64,000 nt of DNA, from positions 2,073,739 through 2,137,738 of the forward strand of contig NZ_JAGXFD010000001.1 in NCBI RefSeq assembly GCF_020148005.1. The letters are read 5' to 3'. The notes under the pieces were generated by a model. The model ran no database searches and was not told the origin of the DNA. It saw nothing but the letters and a program-made list of their open reading frames with translations. The position numbers were made by a program, and so were the translations under genes. Shown here piece by piece: positions 20,885 to 30,315 of the stretch. Source of the DNA: Modicisalibacter tunisiensis (GTDB lineage Bacteria > Pseudomonadota > Gammaproteobacteria > Pseudomonadales > Halomonadaceae). Within the stretch, counting starts at the first letter, position 1. Each line of letters begins with the position of its first letter.

Positions 20885-21778
20885 TCACGGCCGGTCGGCG
20901 TAGAAACGAAAGTCGGCGAAGTCGACGTGCTGGTCCTTCGGGGTGCGCCAGCTCTTGCCGTGCCCGCCGAAGAAGGTCGAGAACATCAGGCCGTCGGCGT
21001 AGACCGTCGGCAACTTGCGGTAGACGATGCCGCGCTGCTCAAGAATCGGCCGGCCGTCGACCCAGACGCGGGCGATGCCGTTGCGACGCTGCGGGTCGTT
21101 GAGCACGATTTCCTGCTCGATGGTGACCCACTTCCCGGTGGGGAAGTGCCAGAGACCGCGCCCCACGGACTTGCCGTATTGCTTCTTCTTGTTGACCACG
21201 TATTCATAGAGCTCGCCCTTGCCGTCGCGACGCCACATGAAGCGCATGGAGTAGCCGTCACCGGTGACGGCATCGCCGCCGCTGGGCGCGTCTCCCCCGT
21301 AGAGGCCGGGCAGCTTGCCGCCCTTGACGAAGTTGAAGCCCTCGGGAAAGCGAACCCGGTAGCTCAGGCAGGCCCGCTCGGCACCATGCAGTGCGGGAAT
21401 GGTGGCGTAGAAGCCGGCGCCCCCTTCCGCCTGGTCGCCGGGCGAGGAGGTGCCCGCGGGATAGGCGATGCGCATGCCGGTTTCGCCGATGCCGGTCTGG
21501 GCGGGAGAGAGAATGGTCACGTTCTTGTCGGTGGCCCAGTCGTCGTGGGTGCCGAAGGCCTGACGAATGGCTTCCTGGGTGTCGGCCAGCTGCGGCGGCG
21601 CGGGGTCGGCGACCTCGGTGTAGCGCTCGGAGCAGGGCGACAGCTGCGGGATCGGCAGGTCGGATTTGCCGGCCACGGCCTGGACCGCGAAGATGCTCAG
21701 GGATAGGCCGAGCGCCAGGCTCAGGCCGGTACGTTGCCGAGGATGGAATGCGGTCTTGCTGCTGTGATGTTCCAGCAT
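20885..21778 (-). CDS. secreted polysaccharide lyase, PL14-like
   Basis: The 297-residue product has a signal peptide (LALGLSLSIFAVQAVAG, cleavage near residue 37) and a beta-sandwich-type domain with KGGKLPGLYGGDAPSGGDAV, YSMRFMWRRDGKGELYEYV and MFSTFFGGHGKSW. These match my recollection of PL14-type lyases (virus vAL-1, marine alginate lyases), where a lysine- and glycine-rich KLPGL motif and a concluding FxDF(R/Y) strand are typical. Some PL14 enzymes cleave GlcA-GlcA bonds and others alginate. It sits between the alg44-like gene (61 bp) and the PL5 gene (42 bp). The family call is moderately sure; the substrate is unknown. Confidence 0.7.
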   Translation of the reverse strand: MLEHHSSKTAFHPRQRTGLSLALGLSLSIFAVQAVAGKSDLPIPQLSPCSERYTEVADPAPPQLADTQEAIRQAFGTHDDWATDKNVTILSPAQTGIGETGMRIAYPAGTSSPGDQAEGGAGFYATIPALHGAERACLSYRVRFPEGFNFVKGGKLPGLYGGDAPSGGDAVTGDGYSMRFMWRRDGKGELYEYVVNKKKQYGKSVGRGLWHFPTGKWVTIEQEIVLNDPQRRNGIARVWVDGRPILEQRGIVYRKLPTVYADGLMFSTFFGGHGKSWRTPKDQHVDFADFRFYADRP

Positions 21779-21839
21779 GAGAGGCTCTCCTGGCCCGGGC
21801 GCGCCGTGGCGGTGGCCCGGGCGTTGGCAATGGCTCGAT

Positions 21840-23420
21840 TCAGCTCGATGTCTGTGTGGCGGGCTGGCCGTTGGCGACGCTGCCGACCGGCTTGCCGGTC
21901 TCGGCGTCGTCGCCCGAACCGGTCACCGCGGCGAACAGGTCGGCGAATTCCTGGTATACCGCGCGGCCGCCCTGCCAGATCCATTCCACTGTGGTGTCGA
22001 TCACCGGGGCCTCGCTGAAGCGTACGTCCACGGGCACCCCCACGGCGCTGGCCGGCAGCGGCGACTCCGGCACCAACAGCACGCTGGCGACGTTCTGCTG
22101 CTGGCGCACCCACTTCGGGAAGCCGGCGCGCGGCTGGCGCTCGACGTCCAGCGAGACGCTGCGCACCTGGGCGGCGATCGGCTCGGAGGCGTTGGGCAGG
22201 GCGATGTAGGCGCGCTGGTGCGGCTCGATGCGGTCGATGTCGTCCATGTGCACCAGGGCTTCCACCATGACGTCGTTCTCACCGGTCTGGATGAGCGTCA
22301 TGATGCGTTCGCTCTGGTTGATGAAGGTCTCGCCGGCGCTGCTGCGGGCCCAGGCGACGAGACAGTTGCAAGGGCTGTAGATGGTGTTTTCCGACGCGCG
22401 CGCCTCGAGCGCATCGATACGCGAACGCTGGTAGTCGTTGGCAGTCTCGAACTGCTTCATGCGCACCCGCGCGACTTCCGGCGGCACGCTCTCGAAGTTG
22501 GTCGGCGTGCCGCTGGCGCCGCTGTCGCCGGACGGGATGTAGACCTCCTTGGTACCGGGCGCCTCGATGCGCTCCTTGAGGTTCTTGATCAGTTGGCTGT
22601 TGTAGTTCAGCGAGGCCTTGGCCAGGATCAGGTCGGTCTTGAGCTCGCTGTTCTTGACGCGGACCAGCTCCTGGTCGCGTTCGACACGGTCGCCGGCATG
22701 AAAACCGTGCTCGGCGAGAATGCCCGAGCCGGGCGCACGGATGTCGATGCGCGGGGCCGTCACCGCGGCGAAATCAGGCTCGATGAGCATGAAATTGCGG
22801 TAGGCGGTGGCGGCGACCACCGCCAGCAGGGTGAAGGCAGCCAGCGCCAGCGCGGCGTAGCGGCCCCAGGGGCGGCGTGTCTTGCTCTGCGCCTGGGGAG
22901 CGGTGGCAGCGGTCCGGCGCTTGCGGGGCGTCTGCGGGTCCTCGCTGCTGACCAGGCCTTCCACCGTGGCGTGGTTGCCGCTCAGGTAGGCGCGAATGAT
23001 CCGCCGCAGCAGCTCCCGGTGGCGCCGTTCGATGCGGGCGATCTCGAAGGCTACCTCGTGCTGGCGGCCGCCGCGCTCGCCATGGTCGCGCAGCACCTTG
23101 GCATCGACGGGCACGATCAGTTCGGCGGTGCCGGCCGAGAGCAGCAGCGAGACCGAGATCACCTGATCGGCCTGCATCGGGGTGTCGCTGTAGACCGAGA
23201 AGCCGCCCATGGAGAGGTCATGGCCGACCAGGGTCGTGCCGTCGGCGAAGCGTACCTCGAAGGGCACGTCGACGCGCACGTGGCGGCGCTCGTCACGGCG
23301 TTCGTGATGGAGCTGGTCGCCGGTGGCGGGGCGCGAGGCATCGTCGCGTCGCTCGTCGCGCGGGCGACCGGCGAGGGTCGGTTCGGTCCGGCCCGGGTCG
23401 TGATTGTCGTCGTGGCTCAT
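21840..23420 (-). CDS. alg44: Alg44-like c-di-GMP receptor and membrane co-polymerase (PilZ + HlyD)
   Basis: The protein (526 aa from the ATG at 23420) has an N-terminal PilZ domain with both c-di-GMP motifs: RRHVR (Arg45 and Arg49) and DLSMGG (Asp68, Ser70, Gly73). One membrane helix follows (about 188-207), then a periplasmic HlyD/membrane-fusion part with biotinyl-lipoyl-like APGSGILAEHGFHAGDRV and a coiled-coil insertion. This is the Alg44 plan, where c-di-GMP binding activates Alg8. Pseudomonas Alg44 is 389 residues, so this one has longer tails and a longer insertion. Start chosen by AAGGAGG at 23429-23435; the frame runs 10 codons further up. It follows alg8 by 36 bp. Confidence 0.88.
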   Translation of the reverse strand: MSHDDNHDPGRTEPTLAGRPRDERRDDASRPATGDQLHHERRDERRHVRVDVPFEVRFADGTTLVGHDLSMGGFSVYSDTPMQADQVISVSLLLSAGTAELIVPVDAKVLRDHGERGGRQHEVAFEIARIERRHRELLRRIIRAYLSGNHATVEGLVSSEDPQTPRKRRTAATAPQAQSKTRRPWGRYAALALAAFTLLAVVAATAYRNFMLIEPDFAAVTAPRIDIRAPGSGILAEHGFHAGDRVERDQELVRVKNSELKTDLILAKASLNYNSQLIKNLKERIEAPGTKEVYIPSGDSGASGTPTNFESVPPEVARVRMKQFETANDYQRSRIDALEARASENTIYSPCNCLVAWARSSAGETFINQSERIMTLIQTGENDVMVEALVHMDDIDRIEPHQRAYIALPNASEPIAAQVRSVSLDVERQPRAGFPKWVRQQQNVASVLLVPESPLPASAVGVPVDVRFSEAPVIDTTVEWIWQGGRAVYQEFADLFAAVTGSGDDAETGKPVGSVANGQPATQTSS

Positions 23421-23456
23421 TCGGGGATCCTCCTTGTCCTGTAGATCCATGTCCGG

Positions 23457-25397
23457 TTACTGGCGGCGCTCGGGAGAGGCGCGACGGACGTCCATATCGT
23501 CGAGGGTGACCGTGCCGGAGGCGGTGTCCAGGCGGCAGGGGTTGTCGCTGCGGCAGGTCAGTGTCCGGGTCTCGCTCAGGGTGTTGCCCTGGGCATCGTG
23601 AAGGCGGCCGGCCAGGCTGGTGTTGACATACCAGGTGGTGGGCCGTTTGCCGCCGTGGCCGCGGAAGGTCCGGGCGCGCACGTCGCCGACCTCGAAGAGC
23701 TTTTCGGTAAAGCGCTTGCCGACCCGCATGTTGCCCGCCGGCAGCTGTACGGTGCCGCCTTCGGGGGCGTCGGCCAGGGCCAGGGCAAGCCAGTAGCCGT
23801 CGTCGCGTTCGGGCCCGGGGCCGTCATCGGTCAGCATGGCACTCTGATTCTCGAGCACGGCGAAGGCCACGCGATCGGGCGGTGCCACCACGCCGACCAC
23901 CAGAGCCAGGGTGAGGATCAGCGAGCCGACATACACGGCATGCATGAAATGCCCCATGCGGCGTTGGCGACGGGCCGCCTTGGGGTCATTGGGCTCGCCT
24001 GCCGAGATCCCCTGGCGCGACCAGGACTGGCGGTTGAAACGGAAGCTGACGTAGGTCTTCAGCAGGGCGCCGCCCACCTGGTTGTAATACAGCATGGGAA
24101 TCCACAGCAGGCTGAACCGGCCGTGCTGCAGGGCCAGCACGGTAGCGGTGACACTGCGCGTGAAGAGGATCCACAGCAGATAGGCGAAGATGAACGAGGG
24201 GCGCACGAACAGCGTCAGCATGATCGCCACCGAGGGGCCGATCAGTGTGGTCCACATCGACAGGCGCTGGTCGACCAGGCTCCACCAGGTGAACAGCCCC
24301 ATGGTCTTGGGGCCCAGCGCAATGGCGCGTCCGCTGGTGCGCAGCATGTTGCCGTACCAGCGCTTCATCAGGTCGAGACTCGACGCGAAGAAGCGGTCCT
24401 TGTCGGGCAGCTCCTCGAATCCGGAGACATAGACGTCCGGAATGTAGAGCATCTTCCAGCCGTTCTTGAGCAGCCAGAACCAGGTCGACTTGTCGTCCCC
24501 GGAGAGGAACTTGAAGTTGCCGAAGCGCCAGTGCTCGATATGGTCGTTCTCGACCAGCTCGATGAAGCCCGGTTCGGTGGCCAGCTCGGCACGGAAAGCG
24601 CTGTAGCGGCCGGTCAGCACCAGCAGGCGCTCGGAAACCGACATCGAGCTCATCACCAGGTGACGCTGGGCATAGCGCAGGTCATACCATTCCTTGGTGA
24701 CGTCGCCGCCGTTGACGATGGCACTGTTGTTGGTGGTCAGCGCGCCCAGATCGTCCTTGGCGAAGAAGAATGACAGCGAGCGGGCGAGGGTACCGGGCTC
24801 GATGCGGATATCGCCGTCCATGGAGACCAGCAGCGAGCGATGGCTGGGCATGCGCCGCGAGATGGCGCGCAGCACTTCGGCCATCGCCGAGCGCTTGCCG
24901 TCGCCCTTCTGGAACATGTAGGTGATCTCGACGTTGGCGGGCCAGCCGTTTTCCGCCATGACGTGATCAATCACGTCGACGTCACTGCGATCGGAGATTG
25001 CCGCGAAGATGGTGGTGGGCACGCCGTAGTCGGCAGCGTCGCGGATCAGTGAATCATAGACGGCGAAGCTGACCTCGGGCTCGATGCGAAACGAGGTACA
25101 CAGCACATACAGGGCATCGGGCTTTTCGCGGGCGTCGGCGGCGTCGGCCTGCCGGCGCAGTCGAGGAAACACGCGGCGGTTGTACCACACGGAACGGATC
25201 GCGATGGTAAACCACCAAGAATAACGCCAGGCGCCGATGACCCCGATGGCGAGAATGAAGCTCTTGGAGCTGGGCGAGAAGACTTCCGGCGGCAGCTCGA
25301 AGACGAGAACGACGATCAGCGACAGCAGGAACAGCAGCGTCGTCAGCTCCGTGATCCGGCTGGCACGTGAGCCGCCGGTAAGCTCGTTCAGCGACAT
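23457..25397 (-). CDS. alg8: Alg8-like membrane glycosyltransferase (GT2) with C-terminal extension
   Basis: The catalytic subunit of a processive polysaccharide synthase. Two N-terminal helices (about 20-36 and 46-66) precede a cytoplasmic GT2 domain with SMDGD (Asp194/Asp196), ENDHIEHW, SGDDK (300-303) and KRWYGNML (345-352), then at least three more membrane segments (about 385-425 and 485-505). Residues 1-507 correspond to Pseudomonas Alg8 (494 aa). A further 139 residues follow, with ADAPEGGTVQLPAGNMRVG and CRSDNPC, probably periplasmic. Alg8 normally uses GDP-mannuronate; with ugd next door the donor may be UDP-glucuronate. The ATG follows AGGAAGG. Confidence 0.87.
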   Translation of the reverse strand: MSLNELTGGSRASRITELTTLLFLLSLIVVLVFELPPEVFSPSSKSFILAIGVIGAWRYSWWFTIAIRSVWYNRRVFPRLRRQADAADAREKPDALYVLCTSFRIEPEVSFAVYDSLIRDAADYGVPTTIFAAISDRSDVDVIDHVMAENGWPANVEITYMFQKGDGKRSAMAEVLRAISRRMPSHRSLLVSMDGDIRIEPGTLARSLSFFFAKDDLGALTTNNSAIVNGGDVTKEWYDLRYAQRHLVMSSMSVSERLLVLTGRYSAFRAELATEPGFIELVENDHIEHWRFGNFKFLSGDDKSTWFWLLKNGWKMLYIPDVYVSGFEELPDKDRFFASSLDLMKRWYGNMLRTSGRAIALGPKTMGLFTWWSLVDQRLSMWTTLIGPSVAIMLTLFVRPSFIFAYLLWILFTRSVTATVLALQHGRFSLLWIPMLYYNQVGGALLKTYVSFRFNRQSWSRQGISAGEPNDPKAARRQRRMGHFMHAVYVGSLILTLALVVGVVAPPDRVAFAVLENQSAMLTDDGPGPERDDGYWLALALADAPEGGTVQLPAGNMRVGKRFTEKLFEVGDVRARTFRGHGGKRPTTWYVNTSLAGRLHDAQGNTLSETRTLTCRSDNPCRLDTASGTVTLDDMDVRRASPERRQ

Positions 25398-25471
25398 GAC
25401 GAACCTTCCTCATCGAACGGTGGCGCGACGCGAGATGCCTGATGGTCTCGCGCGGCCCCGTTGTCTGATGG

Positions 25472-25542
25472 GGCGCCGCCGTGGCGGCGCCGTGACAACA
25501 TGTGATCATCCGCGGTGGGTTGCCGGCCGGTTAGGCCGGCAA
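25472..25542 (-). other. two perfect hairpins in the ugd-alg8 intergenic gap
   Basis: The 203-bp gap between ugd and the alg8-like gene is the longest in the operon. It contains two perfect 9-bp inverted repeats: GGCGCCGCC/GGCGGCGCC (25472-25491, 2-nt loop) and TTGCCGGCC/GGCCGGCAA (25520-25542, 5-nt loop). Neither has a T tract on the minus strand, so they look like processing or stability hairpins rather than a full terminator. They could lower synthase expression relative to Ugd. Confidence 0.5.
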
Positions 25543-25600
25543 GCGCGGGAAGACCGGGAGCGGCGGGCCACGCCATGCAGGGCCCGCCGAAGACGGCGGC

Positions 25601-26962
25601 TCAGGCGGCCGCGCGTCTTGCCTGTTGCCGGTTCAGGGATTCGCCGCGGCCGATGGCGTAGTAAAGCAGGCCGGCGTCCTTGACGATCTCGGGGTCGAAG
25701 AGGTTGCGCCCGTCGACGACCACCGGGGTACGCAGCGTCTGGCGCAGGTTGTCGAAGTCGATCGCGCGGAAGATCTTCCATTCCGTGCAGATGACCAGGG
25801 CGTCGGCGCCTTCCAGGGTGTCGTCACGCCGGTCGACCAGCACCAGATCGTCGCGTTCGCCATAGATGCGGCGGCACTCGCCGGCAGCCTCGGGGTCGAA
25901 GGCCTGAACCCGGGCACCGCTGTCCCACAGCGCTTCCATCAGCTCGCGGCTGGGCGCCTCGCGCATGTCGTCGGTGTTGGGCTTGAAGGCCAGGCCCCAC
26001 AGGGCGATGGTCTTGCCCTTGAGGTCGCCGTCGAAGGCCTGGTTGAGCTTTTCGAAGAGGCGGGTCTTCTGGCGCAGGTTGACGGACTCGACCGCGCCCA
26101 GCAGCTGGGCGTCATAGCCGATATTCGTGGCGGTCTGGGCGAGCGCCTTGACATCCTTGGGGAAGCAGGAGCCGCCGTAGCCGCAGCCGGGGTAGATGAA
26201 GTGATAGCCGATGCGCGGATCCGAGCCGATCCCGTGGCGCACATGCTCGATATCGGCCCCCAGGCGCTCGGCCAGGTTGGCGATCTCGTTCATGAAGCTG
26301 ATCTTGGTGGCGAGCATGGCGTTGGCGGCGTACTTGGTCAGCTCGGCGCTGCGCACGTCCATGAACATCAGCTTTTCATGGTTGCGGTTGTAGGGGGCGT
26401 AGCATTCACGCATCGCCTTGCGCACGGCTTCCGAGTCGGTACCGACGATGATGCGCGCCCCCTTCGAGAAGTCCTCGATCGCCGCGCCTTCCTTGAGGAA
26501 TTCCGGGTTGGAGCAGACATCGAAGTCGATGTCGGCGCCGCGGGCCTCGAGCGTGCGGCGCAGGGTGTCGCGGACCTTGTCGGCGGTACCCACCGGCACG
26601 GTGGACTTGTCGATCACCACCTTGTATTCGCCCATGTACTGGGCGATGGTTTCAGCGACCTTGAGTACGTACTTGAGGTCGGCGCTGCCGTCCTCGTCGG
26701 AAGGGGTGCCCACAGCGATGAACTGCAGCTTGCCGAAGCGAACCGCTTCCTCGGCATCGGTGGTGAAGCGCAGGCGCCCGGCGTCGCGATTCTCCGCGAT
26801 CATCGCGTCCAGGCCGGGTTCATAGATGGGAATCTCGCCGCGGTTCAGTCGCGCGATCTTGTCGGCGTCGACATCGACGCAGACGACGTCGTGGCCGACA
26901 TCGGCCAAACAGGTGCCGGTGACCAGGCCGACATAGCCTGATCCGAAGATGGTAATCCGCAT
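25601..26962 (-). CDS. ugd: UDP-glucose 6-dehydrogenase
   Basis: Oxidises UDP-glucose to UDP-glucuronate with two NAD+. The 453-residue protein starts with a Rossmann motif ([15 protein letters not shown]), has STVPVGTAD and [14 protein letters not shown], the catalytic cysteine motif [12 protein letters not shown], and a C-terminal [13 protein letters not shown]. These are the UDP-glucose dehydrogenase forms; GDP-mannose dehydrogenase (AlgD) has GFAFGGSCLPKD and lacks DGRN. It is the first gene of the operon and probably supplies its donor sugar. Start ATG follows GGAGAGGTGA. It diverges from the rrf2 gene with 418 bp between. Confidence 0.93.
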   Translation of the reverse strand: MRITIFGSGYVGLVTGTCLADVGHDVVCVDVDADKIARLNRGEIPIYEPGLDAMIAENRDAGRLRFTTDAEEAVRFGKLQFIAVGTPSDEDGSADLKYVLKVAETIAQYMGEYKVVIDKSTVPVGTADKVRDTLRRTLEARGADIDFDVCSNPEFLKEGAAIEDFSKGARIIVGTDSEAVRKAMRECYAPYNRNHEKLMFMDVRSAELTKYAANAMLATKISFMNEIANLAERLGADIEHVRHGIGSDPRIGYHFIYPGCGYGGSCFPKDVKALAQTATNIGYDAQLLGAVESVNLRQKTRLFEKLNQAFDGDLKGKTIALWGLAFKPNTDDMREAPSRELMEALWDSGARVQAFDPEAAGECRRIYGERDDLVLVDRRDDTLEGADALVICTEWKIFRAIDFDNLRQTLRTPVVVDGRNLFDPEIVKDAGLLYYAIGRGESLNRQQARRAAA

Positions 26963-27224
26963 TGTTCACCTCTCCATGGTGGTTGTCTGGTATCACGTTC
27001 TGCAATGCGTCTGGCCACGAGGCCAAATGCCACACGAGCGTGCCGGGCTGCGACTGAAATCCATTCCTTGGGGCCCGGGGCGAGAGCGGCTGCCTGCCTG
27101 AGTCTCGCCGGTAGTCTGTCATTATCGGGCAGCATCGTTACCGGGGGGTGACATACTGCCGCGACCTGATGATCTTTTCTAAATTAGTAAGGTTAATTTA
27201 TGTAATCACCGGGTAACGCTGAAT

Positions 27225-27253
27225 AGCCTAGAGGCTCCATCGCCAAAGGTCAA
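27225..27253 (-). promoter_or_regulatory. candidate promoter of the ugd polysaccharide operon
   Basis: On the minus strand TTGACC (complement of 27248-27253) is followed after 17 bp by TAGGCT (27225-27230). The -35 is good, the -10 is weak, which would suit an activated promoter. No AlgU-type GAACTT/TCTGA pair is seen on this strand. Confidence 0.3.
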
Positions 27254-27319
27254 CCTGTCATCGGGTGAATTTTTGCACACTGTTTTCTTACTCGTCACCG
27301 ATGCCCGCGTCAAGGGAAC

Positions 27320-27355
27320 TTCACATGGCCGATATAGAGGACTAAAATGGTCCTC
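27320..27355 (+). promoter_or_regulatory. suf promoter with overlapping IscR-type operator
   Basis: A TTCACA -35 (27320-27325), 17-bp spacer and TAAAAT -10 (27343-27348) precede the Rrf2 gene. The -10 lies in the palindrome GAGGACTAAAATGGTCCTC (27337-27355), which keeps the GACTAAAAT(A/G)GTC core of the E. coli type-1 IscR site. The flanking bases differ. A regulator binding here would block RNA polymerase, so the Rrf2 protein encoded 26 bp downstream probably represses its own operon. Confidence 0.75.
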
Positions 27356-27380
27356 AATGCCGACAGGCTGGAGGTTCGCG

Positions 27381-27848
27381 ATGCTCAAGCTGTCCAAGCT
27401 GACCGATTACGCCGCCGTGGTGATGGCGCAGATCGCGCGTCATCCGGAGCGGGCGCATGCCGCGGCCGACCTGGCCGACGCCGTGCAGCTGCCGCATCCC
27501 ACCGTGAGCAAGACGCTGAAGATGCTGGTGAAGGCCGGGTTGCTGACGTCGCGGCGTGGCGCGCAGGGCGGGTATCGTCTGTCACGCGCGCCCAGCGAGA
27601 TTACCGCCAGCGACATCATCGCCGCCATCGAGGGCCCGGTTGCCATGACGGAGTGCAGCCAGGCCGACGGCGATTGCGACCTGGTCAGCAGCTGTGGCGT
27701 CGCCGACAACTGGCAGCGAGTGACGCTGGGCGTGCGCACCCTGCTCGACAGCGTGACCCTGGCGCACCTGGCGCGCGCCGAGCCGCTCAAGTTACCGGTG
27801 CAGTTACCCATACAAAGCGTGACCCTGGCCGCCATGGCCGAGGGCTGA
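27381..27848 (+). CDS. Rrf2-family Fe-S regulator of the SUF operon
   Basis: The 155-residue protein has the Rrf2 winged helix (LKLSKLTDYAAVVMAQIA, HPTVSKTLKMLVKAGLLTSR, GAQGGYRLSR) and the three-cysteine cluster motif CSQADGDCDLVSSC near residue 92, like IscR. It matches the SUF-system Rrf2 subgroup (often named SUF system Fe-S cluster assembly regulator). It heads the suf operon under an IscR-like operator and so probably senses Fe-S status. ATG 27381 was chosen because of GGAGG seven bases before it; the frame is open further upstream through the promoter. Confidence 0.9.
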   Translation: MLKLSKLTDYAAVVMAQIARHPERAHAAADLADAVQLPHPTVSKTLKMLVKAGLLTSRRGAQGGYRLSRAPSEITASDIIAAIEGPVAMTECSQADGDCDLVSSCGVADNWQRVTLGVRTLLDSVTLAHLARAEPLKLPVQLPIQSVTLAAMAEG

Positions 27849-27905
27849 GACGCCGACCAAGGCTTGATGACAGGGTGCAGTGCGATGCGCCCGGAGGGGA
27901 GGATC

Positions 27906-29348
<1,443 letters not shown>

Positions 29349-29377
29349 GGCGCTATTGCGCTCGGTCATCCTGCGTT

Positions 29378-29454
29378 GGAAACCTGGCTCGTGCGCGAGT
29401 CCGATCGACATGCTCATTGAGCAACAGTCAACTCCGCTGACTCGCCAGGTTTCC
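29378..29454. repeat. long inverted repeat between sufB and sufC
   Basis: GGAAACCTGGC (29378-29388) and GCCAGGTTTCC (29444-29454) form a perfect 11-bp inverted repeat around a 55-nt core. The core contains a further GCGAGTC/GACTCGC pair and the hairpin TGCTCA-T-TGAGCA. No T tract follows. The 214-bp gap has no ORF worth calling. It looks like a structured RNA element in the suf mRNA, possibly a processing site or a partial terminator setting the SufB:SufC ratio. Confidence 0.55.
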
Positions 29455-29562
29455 GCCTTGACTGACCATCGCTCATGACGCGCCTGACGCAGTGGAAAGG
29501 TGACAACGAATTCGTCGGAGGGCGCGATGGCGCCCTCGAATCCAGATTGAAGGTGGCAACAC

Positions 29563-30311
<749 letters not shown>

Positions 30312-30315
<4 letters not shown>

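Larger units (their letters stand above)
26963..27380. other. 418-bp divergent control region between the polysaccharide and suf operons
   Basis: No gene is seen here. The stretch 27175-27240 is distinctly A+T-rich for this genome and holds an inverted repeat AAATTA/TAATTT (27181-27199). The suf promoter and its operator occupy 27320-27355; a candidate minus-strand promoter lies at 27225-27253. If that promoter is used, the ugd leader is about 250 nt long. Confidence 0.6.

Noticed and set aside
16973-21706. 1577-residue open frame on the plus strand
   Set aside because: It runs antisense to three genes of the polysaccharide operon (Sel1 lipoprotein, PL5, PL14) and has the repetitive hydrophobic composition typical of GC-rich shadow frames. 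The minus-strand frames have clear domains.
27315-27340. GAACTT as a possible AlgU (sigma-22) -35
   Set aside because: It points towards the suf operon, not the polysaccharide operon, and has no TCTGA -10 at 16-17 bp.
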